Assembly (NCBI GenBank): GCA_965231765.1
Contig: OZ246887.1
Coordinates: forward strand, 3,906,001 to 3,970,000
Length of the DNA stretch: 64,000 nt
Direction: 5' to 3'
From: JAAXHF01 sp963665955
GTDB lineage: Bacteria > Desulfobacterota > Binatia > Bin18
The translations under genes and the position numbers were made by a program. Shown piece after piece: positions 17,225-24,616 of the stretch. Numbering within the stretch: the first letter of the stretch is position 1; each line of letters opens with the position of its first letter. The notes beneath the pieces were generated by a model. It saw nothing but the letters and a program-made list of their open reading frames with translations, was not told the origin of the DNA and ran no database searches.

Positions 17225-18031
17225 ATGTCTTTTCTTGAGATTGACCATGTCAGCAAGCATTTCCCGCTTCGCGAGGGGACGAATAACAACGCCCAGAGTG
17301 CGGAGACTTTCTGCGTCTTCCAGGATGTCTCGCTGGACGTGGAACAGGGAGAATTTGTCACCCTGGTTGGTCACTCGGGGTGTGGCAAGAGTACCCTGCT
17401 CAATATCCTGGCCGGCTTTGAGGCGGCCTCTGAAGGGGGCATGGTCTTGGACGGCCGGGAAGTTGTCGAGCCGGGCTTAGATCGCATGGTCGTGTTTCAA
17501 AATTTTGCCTTGATGCCATGGTTGTCTGCATTTGACAATGTGCGTATTGCGGTCAAAGCGGCCTATCCGCAGTGGGACAAAACGGCGGTTGATGCCCATA
17601 CCCAAAAATATCTGACGATGATGAGCCTCCAGCAGGCCGCCGACAAGAAGCCGGCTTTTCTGTCGGGAGGCATGCGTCAACGTGTTGGGTTGGCCCGGGC
17701 GTTTGCCGTCCAGCCGAAAGTGCTGCTCCTCGACGAGCCGTTTGCTCAAATTGATGCCCTCACACGAGGTGTTATCCAAGAAGAGCTGATGAAGACGTGG
17801 GAAGCGACCGGAACAACGGTCTTTATGGTCACCCATGACGTGGATGAAGCGATTTTACTCTCGGATCGTATTGCGCTGATGACCACTGGTCCGGCCGCCT
17901 GTCTGGCCGCCTGTGTGGACGTCGATATTCCTCGGCCCCGCAGCCGGGAGACGATCATTGATCTGCCACAGTACACCCAGCTGCGCAATGAGGTGTTGCA
18001 TTTCCTCATGCAGGCCACGCATACAGAATAG
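17225..18031 (+). CDS. cynD: ABC transporter ATP-binding protein, NrtD/CynD/TauB family
   Basis: A 268-residue ATPase energising the cyanate/nitrate permease. Walker A is GHSGCGKST near residue 56, the signature is LSGGMRQRVGLARA near residue 147, and Walker B is VLLLDEPF near residue 166, with the H-loop THDVDEA near residue 203. It lies 38 bp after the permease and ends the operon. It faces ureF tail to tail. Confidence 0.9.
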   Translation: MSFLEIDHVSKHFPLREGTNNNAQSAETFCVFQDVSLDVEQGEFVTLVGHSGCGKSTLLNILAGFEAASEGGMVLDGREVVEPGLDRMVVFQNFALMPWLSAFDNVRIAVKAAYPQWDKTAVDAHTQKYLTMMSLQQAADKKPAFLSGGMRQRVGLARAFAVQPKVLLLDEPFAQIDALTRGVIQEELMKTWEATGTTVFMVTHDVDEAILLSDRIALMTTGPAACLAACVDVDIPRPRSRETIIDLPQYTQLRNEVLHFLMQATHTE

Positions 18032-18078
18032 CGTCGGGTGCTGCTTCTCTGAGCGTGTTCGTGCCTGTCTTCCCGTCC

Positions 18079-18774
18079 TCAACTGCTAAACAGACGAACT
18101 GGCAAATACGCGTGCTGCATTGCCCGGATATCTGCCAGGGGAGCAAACGCGCCCATCTCTTCGAGATCTCGCTCCCATACCATATCAACCAGCGAAGACA
18201 GCTGCGGCCGAAGGCTGAGCAAGATACGTTGCGCCTCGCGGTGTCCGATGCTGCCCAGACGTAAGGCAGCACCCAGAAAACTGACCATAAAGGTATACAG
18301 CAGCACAATCCCGCCTGCCCTTTGGGGCACCTGCCAGTTGAGACACACAAGTGCTAAACAGATCGGGGCATTGCCGTCACTCTGCTGCGTGCGCACTCCA
18401 GTAACAAATGCTTGGAAGAGCGCGTTCTGTTCCAAATGTTCCAAGGGACGTAGAGTTTCGAGGAGAGCCCGACCTGAGCGGGCTGCGCCGTGGCGTAACT
18501 CCTGGGGGAGGAGAGACGCGGTCAGATAGCGGTCAATATGCTGGAGGTGCTCGAGATCGGCCGCTTCGGCTGCTCGATAGGCGTGCAAATAGGCAACCAG
18601 CTCGAGCGGCACGACTTTATGCTGAAGATAATCTTTGAGTAAACGCGGGATGTCTTTGCCTGATTCCGGGTGCAGACTGAGAAACGCTTCAAGCCCGTGC
18701 GACAGGGTGAGCGTCCCAGACGGAAAAAACGAGTCTGCCAGCTGTAAGGCGGCGAGAAGTGCTGTGTCGTCCAT
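18079..18774 (-). CDS. ureF: Urease accessory protein UreF
   Basis: A 231-residue UreF, part of the UreDFG complex that delivers nickel to urease. The N-terminus MDDTALLAALQLADSFFPSG is typical (LxQLxDSxFPxG), as is the later LSHGLEAF. The ATG at 18774 is chosen over an upstream in-frame start because it begins the family sequence; it lies five bases after the ureE stop. It is last in the minus-strand operon ureB-ureG-ureD-ureE-ureF and converges with cynD. Confidence 0.92.
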   Translation of the reverse strand: MDDTALLAALQLADSFFPSGTLTLSHGLEAFLSLHPESGKDIPRLLKDYLQHKVVPLELVAYLHAYRAAEAADLEHLQHIDRYLTASLLPQELRHGAARSGRALLETLRPLEHLEQNALFQAFVTGVRTQQSDGNAPICLALVCLNWQVPQRAGGIVLLYTFMVSFLGAALRLGSIGHREAQRILLSLRPQLSSLVDMVWERDLEEMGAFAPLADIRAMQHAYLPVRLFSS

Positions 18775-18779
18775 TCTTT

Positions 18780-19370
18780 TTAGTGGGTATGACCTGGCTG
18801 AGTGTTCTGCTCGTGCTGATCTGTGTGGTCTTTTTGATCTTTTTTGTCTTTTTGATCTTTTTTGTCTTGCGGCCACGGGCGACGATCATACTGAATCTGA
18901 AAATAGTCTGTCATATGATGGGTCCGTAACACGGTTTCCATCACCGTCCGATCCAGTGAAACGGGAACCAAGATTTGCCCGCCGACAACAGCAATCGGCC
19001 AGTGTTGATTGCCCAACACGTGTCCCAGGCGAACAGCCTGCTGTAACTGTTCGGCCGTATCAGTTGGACCAGCAGGTGCCAGCGGAGTGAGGACCATGAC
19101 TTCTTGGAGGCTGATGTGGACTAACACCCCTCCCGCTTGACCGGCTAAGGCAAATACATCACCATCAGTGAGTGTCATACCCCGCGGCAGGATAAGTCCC
19201 AGCTCCCGTCGGCTCAGAGTCCGGACGCGTAAACGACTTTTCTGCGCGCCACGTTCGTCGAGCGTGATCTCTTCGAGTTGTGTTGTTTGCTGCCAGTGGC
19301 TGACTTGGTCAGCCAGAGCAGAGTCGGTATGGATATTCCCGAGAGGGTGGCTTACCCGCAGCATACTCAT
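18780..19370 (-). CDS. ureE: Urease nickel metallochaperone UreE
   Basis: A 196-residue UreE. The family region RVRTLSRRELGLILPRGMTLTDGDV (split here over residues 48-72) and the metal-binding LGNQHWPIAVV are clear. The tail carries a Lys/Asp/Gln-rich repeat encoded by two 18-bp DNA units and only four to five histidines, fewer than the His-rich tails of classical UreE. It probably hands nickel to UreG. It is 23 bp from ureD and 5 bp from ureF. Confidence 0.92.
   Translation of the reverse strand: MSMLRVSHPLGNIHTDSALADQVSHWQQTTQLEEITLDERGAQKSRLRVRTLSRRELGLILPRGMTLTDGDVFALAGQAGGVLVHISLQEVMVLTPLAPAGPTDTAEQLQQAVRLGHVLGNQHWPIAVVGGQILVPVSLDRTVMETVLRTHHMTDYFQIQYDRRPWPQDKKDQKDKKDQKDHTDQHEQNTQPGHTH
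18830..18865. repeat. Two 18-bp tandem units inside ureE
   Basis: CTTTTTGATCTTTTTTGT occurs twice in tandem without mismatch. On the coding strand it lengthens the charged UreE tail by six residues per unit, so length may vary between strains without frameshift. Confidence 0.85.
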
Positions 19371-19393
19371 TTCTCCCAGTCTTGTGCCACTGC

Positions 19394-20416
19394 TTATTTC
19401 GGAAAATCAGGCGGGGAGACGCCGATATGACGCCTCCGCAGCAGGTTCCAGACTACGGACAAGATGTGTCGGACTGCGCGGACCTGCATCCCGACAACTT
19501 TGATACTGATGCCGCGTTCTCGCGGCAGCAGCGTGACTCCCCAGACCGTGCCGGCTTCCGTTGGCAGCCGTGCATGGATGTCACGCGCCCAGTCGGCTGG
19601 AATGTCGGGGCCAACCAGAAATGCCTGGCCCCATACCCGATATTCAGCCAAAACACCTGGCCCGCTGAGCGGCTGGTGGGCGGGTAAGGCCAGACTCTGA
19701 TCCCGGAGGAGGACGTTTTTGTCGGCATCCAACACTTCGAGGCTGGTGGTCAATGCCTCAAAAGACGCGCCATCTGCCACACCCTCTTGCGCCCACCGGG
19801 ACACAAAAATCTCCGAACCAAAAAAACTGGCTCCCGCTGCTAACTGGATCTGCACAGCCTGGCCAAAACGCGCTCTCGGAAACAGGATGACCGGCTCCGG
19901 ACAATATTCCGTGTAAGCATCAGTGTCGAGTGTGAACGCAATCTGTTGCAAAGCGCAGTTGGCCGTCATGGTGTGGATCTTCTCGGCCGCCTGGTTGGTG
20001 ATATGGACCTGAGCTGCGGGACCCACATCAAACTGGAGACACGTCCGGTCGCCCTGGATCAGTCCACCACCTGGAGTTTGTACATACACCACGGCCATGC
20101 CCGGCACGGCCGGGTCTAAATACCACGGATGGGTGAAGTGAAACGGGTGCGAGACAAAGGAATGGTCCAGACGTGTTTTTGCCGACTGAGCGCTGAACCC
20201 CAGGTGACACACCCCCTGTTTGCCCATCGAAGCGGCCGGGCGTTGGACGAGCGGCTCGGCTTGGTAGGTACGGAAGATGTGCGGCCAGACGATGTGCGGC
20301 CAGACGATGTGCGGCCAGTTGAGCCCCTGGTGAGGGACTGCCTGGAGCGAAACTTTCGTCTGTGGCGCGGGGTGACCTGCACGCGCTAGGTGAACAGCAG
20401 CTCCCGTTTGATCCAC
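19394..20416 (-). CDS. ureD: Urease accessory protein UreD (UreH)
   Basis: A 340-residue UreD, the scaffold that binds apo-urease and recruits UreF and UreG. TPGGGLIQGDR near residues 110-120 and VHITNQAAEKIH near 133-144 are the family's core motifs. Translation probably begins at a GTG at 20416, which has a GAGG site and overlaps the ureG end by 31 bases. The first 60 residues are not conserved and include WPHIV repeats; an ATG at 20227 would give a 277-residue protein nearer the family norm. Confidence 0.9.
   Translation of the reverse strand: MDQTGAAVHLARAGHPAPQTKVSLQAVPHQGLNWPHIVWPHIVWPHIFRTYQAEPLVQRPAASMGKQGVCHLGFSAQSAKTRLDHSFVSHPFHFTHPWYLDPAVPGMAVVYVQTPGGGLIQGDRTCLQFDVGPAAQVHITNQAAEKIHTMTANCALQQIAFTLDTDAYTEYCPEPVILFPRARFGQAVQIQLAAGASFFGSEIFVSRWAQEGVADGASFEALTTSLEVLDADKNVLLRDQSLALPAHQPLSGPGVLAEYRVWGQAFLVGPDIPADWARDIHARLPTEAGTVWGVTLLPRERGISIKVVGMQVRAVRHILSVVWNLLRRRHIGVSPPDFPK
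20276..20320. repeat. Three 15-bp tandem units inside the ureD 5' region
   Basis: GATGTGCGGCCAGAC occurs twice exactly and a third time with the last two bases changed. On the coding strand it adds the five-residue unit WPHIV, so copy number can change without shifting the frame. Confidence 0.85.
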
Positions 20417-21000
20417 GCGCCTACCTCAGTGATACCTTGGCCAGTTTTGCAGTTGGTGAAGATAACCGGGCGTTCCCCTCGAACCTGCTGGGAGTCGTGT
20501 TCCATGACGCTGAGGCTCGCCCCAACATACGGGGCCAGATCGACTTTATTGATGACCAGTAAGTCAGAACGGGTTATGCCAGGACCTTGTTTGCGGGGAA
20601 TATCATCTCCCCCAGCCACATCAATGACAAAAATAAACGCATCGGCCAGCTCTGGCGAATAGGTTGAGGCAAGATTATCTCCGCCACTCTCCAACAGGAT
20701 GAGATCAAGGCTAGGGAACCGGACTTCCAGTTGGTGCACGGCTTCGAGGTTCATGGTCGGATCTTCACGAATGACCGTATGCGGACACGCCCCGGTCTCC
20801 ACACCAACAATCCGTTCTGGAGGAAGAAAGCCCCGACTCCGCAGGCGCTGGGCATCTTCCTTGGTCAGGATGTCGTTCGTCACTACTGCGACTTGCTTAT
20901 CCTGCTGCTGCAAATAAGGCACGAGCTGTTCGATCAGAGCCGTCTTGCCCGAGCCGACCGGACCACCAATGCCCAGACGCGGAACCTCGGCTTGCATCAT
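20386..21000 (-). CDS. ureG: Urease accessory GTPase UreG
   Basis: A 204-residue SIMIBI-class GTPase that powers nickel insertion into urease. The P-loop GPVGSGKT is at about residues 13-20, CPHTVIREDPTMN (metal-binding CPH) near residue 73, and the base-recognition motif VINKVDLAPYVGA near 150-162. The ATG overlaps the ureB stop by four bases (ATGA), and the end overlaps ureD. Confidence 0.96.
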   Translation of the reverse strand: MMQAEVPRLGIGGPVGSGKTALIEQLVPYLQQQDKQVAVVTNDILTKEDAQRLRSRGFLPPERIVGVETGACPHTVIREDPTMNLEAVHQLEVRFPSLDLILLESGGDNLASTYSPELADAFIFVIDVAGGDDIPRKQGPGITRSDLLVINKVDLAPYVGASLSVMEHDSQQVRGERPVIFTNCKTGQGITEVGAWIKRELLFT

Positions 21001-21404
21001 GGAGTCTCCTCAGTCATCAAAAACCCCTGTTCTTTAGCTCTGTGTAGCGCCTGTTGCCGAACCTCCGAGTCAGTCGTATTGCCCTCAGTCAGCCCGTTTA
21101 AACCCAAAGCTATGCGTTGGCCACCAAACGGCACCAGGCTGACCTCTTTTTCTCCTCCGGGTTCAAAGCGGACGGCGGTGCCGGCTGGAATATTGAGATG
21201 CAGTCCAAAGGCCGTCTTTCGATCAAAGCGGAGTGCCCGATTGGCTTCGAAAAAATGATAGTGAGAGCCAACCTGGATGGGCCGATCCCCGCTATTCAGC
21301 ACAATCAGTGACTGTGTCGGTCGCCCGGCGTTTAAGGTGAGAGTCCCAGCGGCTGGGAGAATTTCGCCTGGAATCAAATGCGGTGTTGCTTCCTGAGATG
21401 CCAT
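20997..21404 (-). CDS. ureB: Urease beta subunit
   Basis: A 135-residue UreB structural subunit. PGEILPAAGTLTLNAGR near the N-terminus and RPIQVGSHYHFFEANRALRFDR (about 41-62, shown here in part as the conserved block) define the family, with a tail some 25 residues longer than minimal UreB. It is the first gene of the minus-strand accessory operon and is separated by 7.8 kb and two operons from ureA and ureC, with which it must assemble. Confidence 0.95.
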   Translation of the reverse strand: MASQEATPHLIPGEILPAAGTLTLNAGRPTQSLIVLNSGDRPIQVGSHYHFFEANRALRFDRKTAFGLHLNIPAGTAVRFEPGGEKEVSLVPFGGQRIALGLNGLTEGNTTDSEVRQQALHRAKEQGFLMTEETP

Positions 21405-21468
21405 GAGCCACTCGTCCTTTCCTGACCTGGGAAACGTTTCCCCCTATCTGTCATGTCATCTTCCCTCG

Positions 21469-21485
21469 CGCAAGAAGCCTGCCAA
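21469..21485 (-). promoter_or_regulatory. Sigma-54 (-24/-12) promoter of ureBGDEF
   Basis: On the minus strand TTGGCAGGCTTCTTGCG fits TTGGCA and TTGC of the consensus with exact spacing, 64 bp before the ureB start. Confidence 0.68.
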
Positions 21486-21761
21486 TACTCCACAGCGCCT
21501 GAAAGGGCTACTCGGCAGTGTTTCTGAGCTATGAGGCAAAGGGATGTGACGATATTCGCCGCACAAAAAATAAACATTTGCCAGTTTTTTAGGCATTGTG
21601 ATCCGGTTACCAAGAAAAGCACAGGGGCTGCCAGCTTCGTATGGGGGGAAGGGCCAGCAGGCGTCTCAAACACCTCTAACCTAGTAATAACCGTGTGTTT
21701 TTATGGGTAGAAAATTTCGCTGGATGGGAAAAATCAGCAGGCTTTGAAGCGTGACTCGGAG
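21486..21761. other. Divergent control region between ureB and the urea porin
   Basis: No gene is seen. The stretch separates two outward-facing sigma-54 promoters by about 280 bp, a suitable place for shared enhancer (NtrC-type) sites, though I could not pick out a clear site by eye. Confidence 0.45.
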
Positions 21762-21777
21762 TGGCCCACTTATTGCT
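21762..21777 (+). promoter_or_regulatory. Sigma-54 (-24/-12) promoter of the urea porin/urt operon
   Basis: TGGCCCACTTATTGCT matches TGGC-C and TTGCT of the consensus with exact spacing, 53 bp before the porin start. Confidence 0.7.
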
Positions 21778-21830
21778 TCCCTAACTCTCCCCGAAGCGCT
21801 TCATGCTACTTATGTAAAGGGAAGGGATTT

Positions 21831-23129
21831 ATGCAAAAGAGAAGATGGAAAGCTCTCATTGTGGGGGCTTGTTTTACGTTTGGGACATTCGCCAGTACTC
21901 CTACCTCTGTGCTGGCAGACGAGCTGAGTGATTTAAGGCAGCAGATCACTCAGCAACGTCAGGCCATGGAGATGATGGAAAAACGCCTCCTGCAACTCGA
22001 AGGCCAGCAGCAAAAACGCAGCGAAAAAGAGGTCGAGTTCGGATATGCCAAAGGCGAGGCTGGTCTGCGCAGAGACGGCTTTGATGCCAAAGATGTGTAT
22101 GACGGCGGGTTTTACATCCGGAGTAAGGACAATCGCTATTCTCTCAATATTAATGGCTTCGCCCAGACGCGTTACACGTTTCTGGCGCCCGATCAAGGTA
22201 AAAGTCGGAGCAATTTTGACGTTGCCCTGGCGCGTTTAGCATTTTCGGGCACGATTTTTGACCCCAAGGTGTCGTACTTCTTCCAGTTTGAAGGCACGAC
22301 TTTTGGCAACAACAATCGAGAAAGCATGCTTGACTGGTGGATGCAGTACAGCTTTTCAGACCAGGCCAAGGTGCAGGCTGGGCGCTTTATTTTGCCGTAT
22401 AGTCGTCAGTTCTACACCCATCCGGGCAATTTGCTGTTCACCGACCTGTCTGAGGCAGACTATGCCTTTAACCTGCAACGGGCGGTTGGCGCTAATCTGA
22501 GCGGAAAAGTTGGCAAGCTGTCCTACCACGCTGTTGTCACCAACAGTATTCGGGCTCTGGATGCCGGAGGGCAGCAGAACAGGGGAGCTGAGGTCGCCTG
22601 GCAGGGACGCTTGGAGTACGACGTTCTTGAGTCCTACGGGTATTTGGAAAGCTCGCCAACGCCGGCCGCAGCTCCGCAGCTCTCGCTGGGGATTGCTGCT
22701 GCGTTCAACCCGGTTGATGATGGGTCTGGATTCCAGAACGTCATGCCTGGTGACCGTACGACCAATGTCACCCTTGATGGTGGTTTTCGCTACCAGGGCT
22801 TGAGCTTCCAGGCGGCTGGTTATTATCGGCGTAACGCATTCGAACGGTTGAGCCAAATTGGTCATGACTGGGGTTACTACGGGCAGGTCGGTTACTACCT
22901 CACACAACGCTTGGAACTCGCTGGCCGTGTCTCGGGTGTAGACTTTCAGTTTGCCAACAATCCACGTACCAGAGGTGATGTGCGCGAGTATACGACGGGT
23001 ATCAACTATTATTTGTATGGCCACAACGTGAAACTCCAAATTGATTACAGCTTCTTGGACGGGGACCCGTTTGTTGGCAAGAGTACCAGTGACAATCGGT
23101 TCCGAGTGCAAACCCAAGTGCTCTTTTAG
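21831..23129 (+). CDS. Outer-membrane porin, OprO/OprP (phosphate-selective porin) family
   Basis: A 432-residue outer-membrane protein. The signal peptide ends at VLADEL (about residue 27). Residues 27-60 form a coiled coil (ELSDLRQQITQQRQ...), then comes a 16-18-strand barrel with RFILPYSRQFYTHPGNLLF near residues 183-201 and a C-terminal aromatic strand (RVQTQVLF). The ATG at 21831 follows AGGGAAGG. It directly precedes urtA, and porins of this family next to urt genes are thought to pass urea or short amides; the substrate is inferred from position only. Confidence 0.82.
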   Translation: MQKRRWKALIVGACFTFGTFASTPTSVLADELSDLRQQITQQRQAMEMMEKRLLQLEGQQQKRSEKEVEFGYAKGEAGLRRDGFDAKDVYDGGFYIRSKDNRYSLNINGFAQTRYTFLAPDQGKSRSNFDVALARLAFSGTIFDPKVSYFFQFEGTTFGNNNRESMLDWWMQYSFSDQAKVQAGRFILPYSRQFYTHPGNLLFTDLSEADYAFNLQRAVGANLSGKVGKLSYHAVVTNSIRALDAGGQQNRGAEVAWQGRLEYDVLESYGYLESSPTPAAAPQLSLGIAAAFNPVDDGSGFQNVMPGDRTTNVTLDGGFRYQGLSFQAAGYYRRNAFERLSQIGHDWGYYGQVGYYLTQRLELAGRVSGVDFQFANNPRTRGDVREYTTGINYYLYGHNVKLQIDYSFLDGDPFVGKSTSDNRFRVQTQVLF

Positions 23130-23185
23130 ACACAGCTACGCGTAAACTTGGCAGCTCGTTTGGGAAAAGAAAGGAAAGTGTTGAA

Positions 23186-24511
23186 ATGAAAATCACAGTG
23201 AAAACTCAATCTCTCAGCTGGAAAATCTGTGGTGTGATGATTGCCGCTCTACTGGTTGGTTCGCTGGCCTGGACTCGGACAGCCCAGGCTGCAGATCCGA
23301 TTAAGGTCGGTATTTTACACTCGCTTAGCGGCACCATGGCGATTAGCGAAACCTCGCTCAAAGACGTCGCGTTGATGACAATTGAAGAAATTAACGACAC
23401 TGGTGGTCTACTTGGTCGCCAGATCGAGCCGATTGTCGTTGATCCAGCTTCGGATTGGCCGCTGTTTGCCGAAAAGGCCCGCGAGCTGGTTCAGCAGGAA
23501 AAAGTCGCGGTGGTGTTTGGCTGCTGGACCTCGGTGTCTCGCAAGTCGGTCCTGCCAGTCTTCGAAGAACTCAACGGCCTGCTCTTTTATCCAGTCCAAT
23601 ACGAAGGGGAAGAGTCGTCGTATAACGTCTTCTACACCGGCGCCGCTCCAAATCAGCAAGCCATCCCGGCCGTGGAATACTTGATGAGCGAAGACGGTGG
23701 TGGAGCCCAACGCTTTGTGTTGCTAGGCACGGATTATGTCTATCCTCGGACGACGAATAAGATTCTCAATTATTTTCTGGAATCCAAAGGGGTGGCCAAA
23801 ACAGACGTTATGGAGTTGTATACGCCGTTTGGGCACAGCGACTATCAGACCATTGTTGCCGACATCAAGAAGTTCGCAGTCGGCAAACCGACCGCAGTCG
23901 TGTCGACTATTAACGGTGACTCCAACGTGCCGTTCTACAAAGAGTTGGCCAATCAAGGCTTAAAAGCTGAAGATATCCCGGTGGTGGCGTTCTCGGTGGG
24001 CGAAGAGGAACTGCGCGGGATCGATACTGCTCCGCTGGTTGGTCACCTTGCGGCGTGGAATTATTTCATGTCCGTTGAGACGCCTGAGAACACCGCGTTT
24101 GTTGCCAAGTGGAATGCCTATGTCAAAAAACATCAGCTGCCTGGTGGTGAGAAGCGGGTGACCAATGATCCGATGGAAGCCACGTATATTGGCATCAAGA
24201 TGTGGGCCCAAGCGGTTGAGCAGGCCCAAACGATTGATATTGACGCCGTGCGCCAAGCCGTCGGTAACCAGGTCGTGCGCGCTCCGTCCGGCTTTGATAT
24301 TACGATGGACGCAAAAAACCATCATCTTCACAAACCCGTGCTGATTGCCGAGATCCGGGAAGACGGCCAGTTCGATATCGTCTGGAATACTGACGGACCC
24401 ATTCGAGCTCAAGCCTGGAGTCCGTTTATTCCAGATAGTGCCAAGAAGGTCGCGGACTGGACCTATCCGTGGGTATGCGGGAATTGCACTGAGCCGAAGT
24501 TTAAGAATTAA
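23186..24511 (+). CDS. urtA: Urea ABC transporter substrate-binding protein
   Basis: A 441-residue UrtA of the branched-chain amino acid/amide binding-protein class. The signal peptide ends near TAQAAD (about residue 37). The mature start VGILHSLSGTMAISE and the block LFYPVQYEGEESS are hallmarks of UrtA/AmiC proteins, as is the C-terminal PWVCGNCTEPKF. It binds urea in the periplasm for the UrtBCDE importer encoded next. A 56-bp gap separates it from the porin. Confidence 0.95.
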   Translation: MKITVKTQSLSWKICGVMIAALLVGSLAWTRTAQAADPIKVGILHSLSGTMAISETSLKDVALMTIEEINDTGGLLGRQIEPIVVDPASDWPLFAEKARELVQQEKVAVVFGCWTSVSRKSVLPVFEELNGLLFYPVQYEGEESSYNVFYTGAAPNQQAIPAVEYLMSEDGGGAQRFVLLGTDYVYPRTTNKILNYFLESKGVAKTDVMELYTPFGHSDYQTIVADIKKFAVGKPTAVVSTINGDSNVPFYKELANQGLKAEDIPVVAFSVGEEELRGIDTAPLVGHLAAWNYFMSVETPENTAFVAKWNAYVKKHQLPGGEKRVTNDPMEATYIGIKMWAQAVEQAQTIDIDAVRQAVGNQVVRAPSGFDITMDAKNHHLHKPVLIAEIREDGQFDIVWNTDGPIRAQAWSPFIPDSAKKVADWTYPWVCGNCTEPKFKN

Positions 24512-24538
24512 TGGACACAGGCTCTTATCCTTCTTATT

Positions 24539-24577
24539 CCCTGGCCCCCTTGGGGGAGAGGGCTAGGGTGAGGGGGA
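24539..24577. repeat. GGGAGAGGG-type dispersed repeat, copy A
   Basis: About 39 bp between urtA and urtB containing CCCCCTTGGGGGAGAGGG then GCTAGGGTGAGGGGG. Related copies are at 60534-60576 and 62616-62651. The element forms a hairpin and may stabilise or end the urtA message. Confidence 0.75.
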
Positions 24578-24616
24578 CGCAATCAGTTGAGCAGGTGCGA
24601 GGCCATTGCAAGCCAC

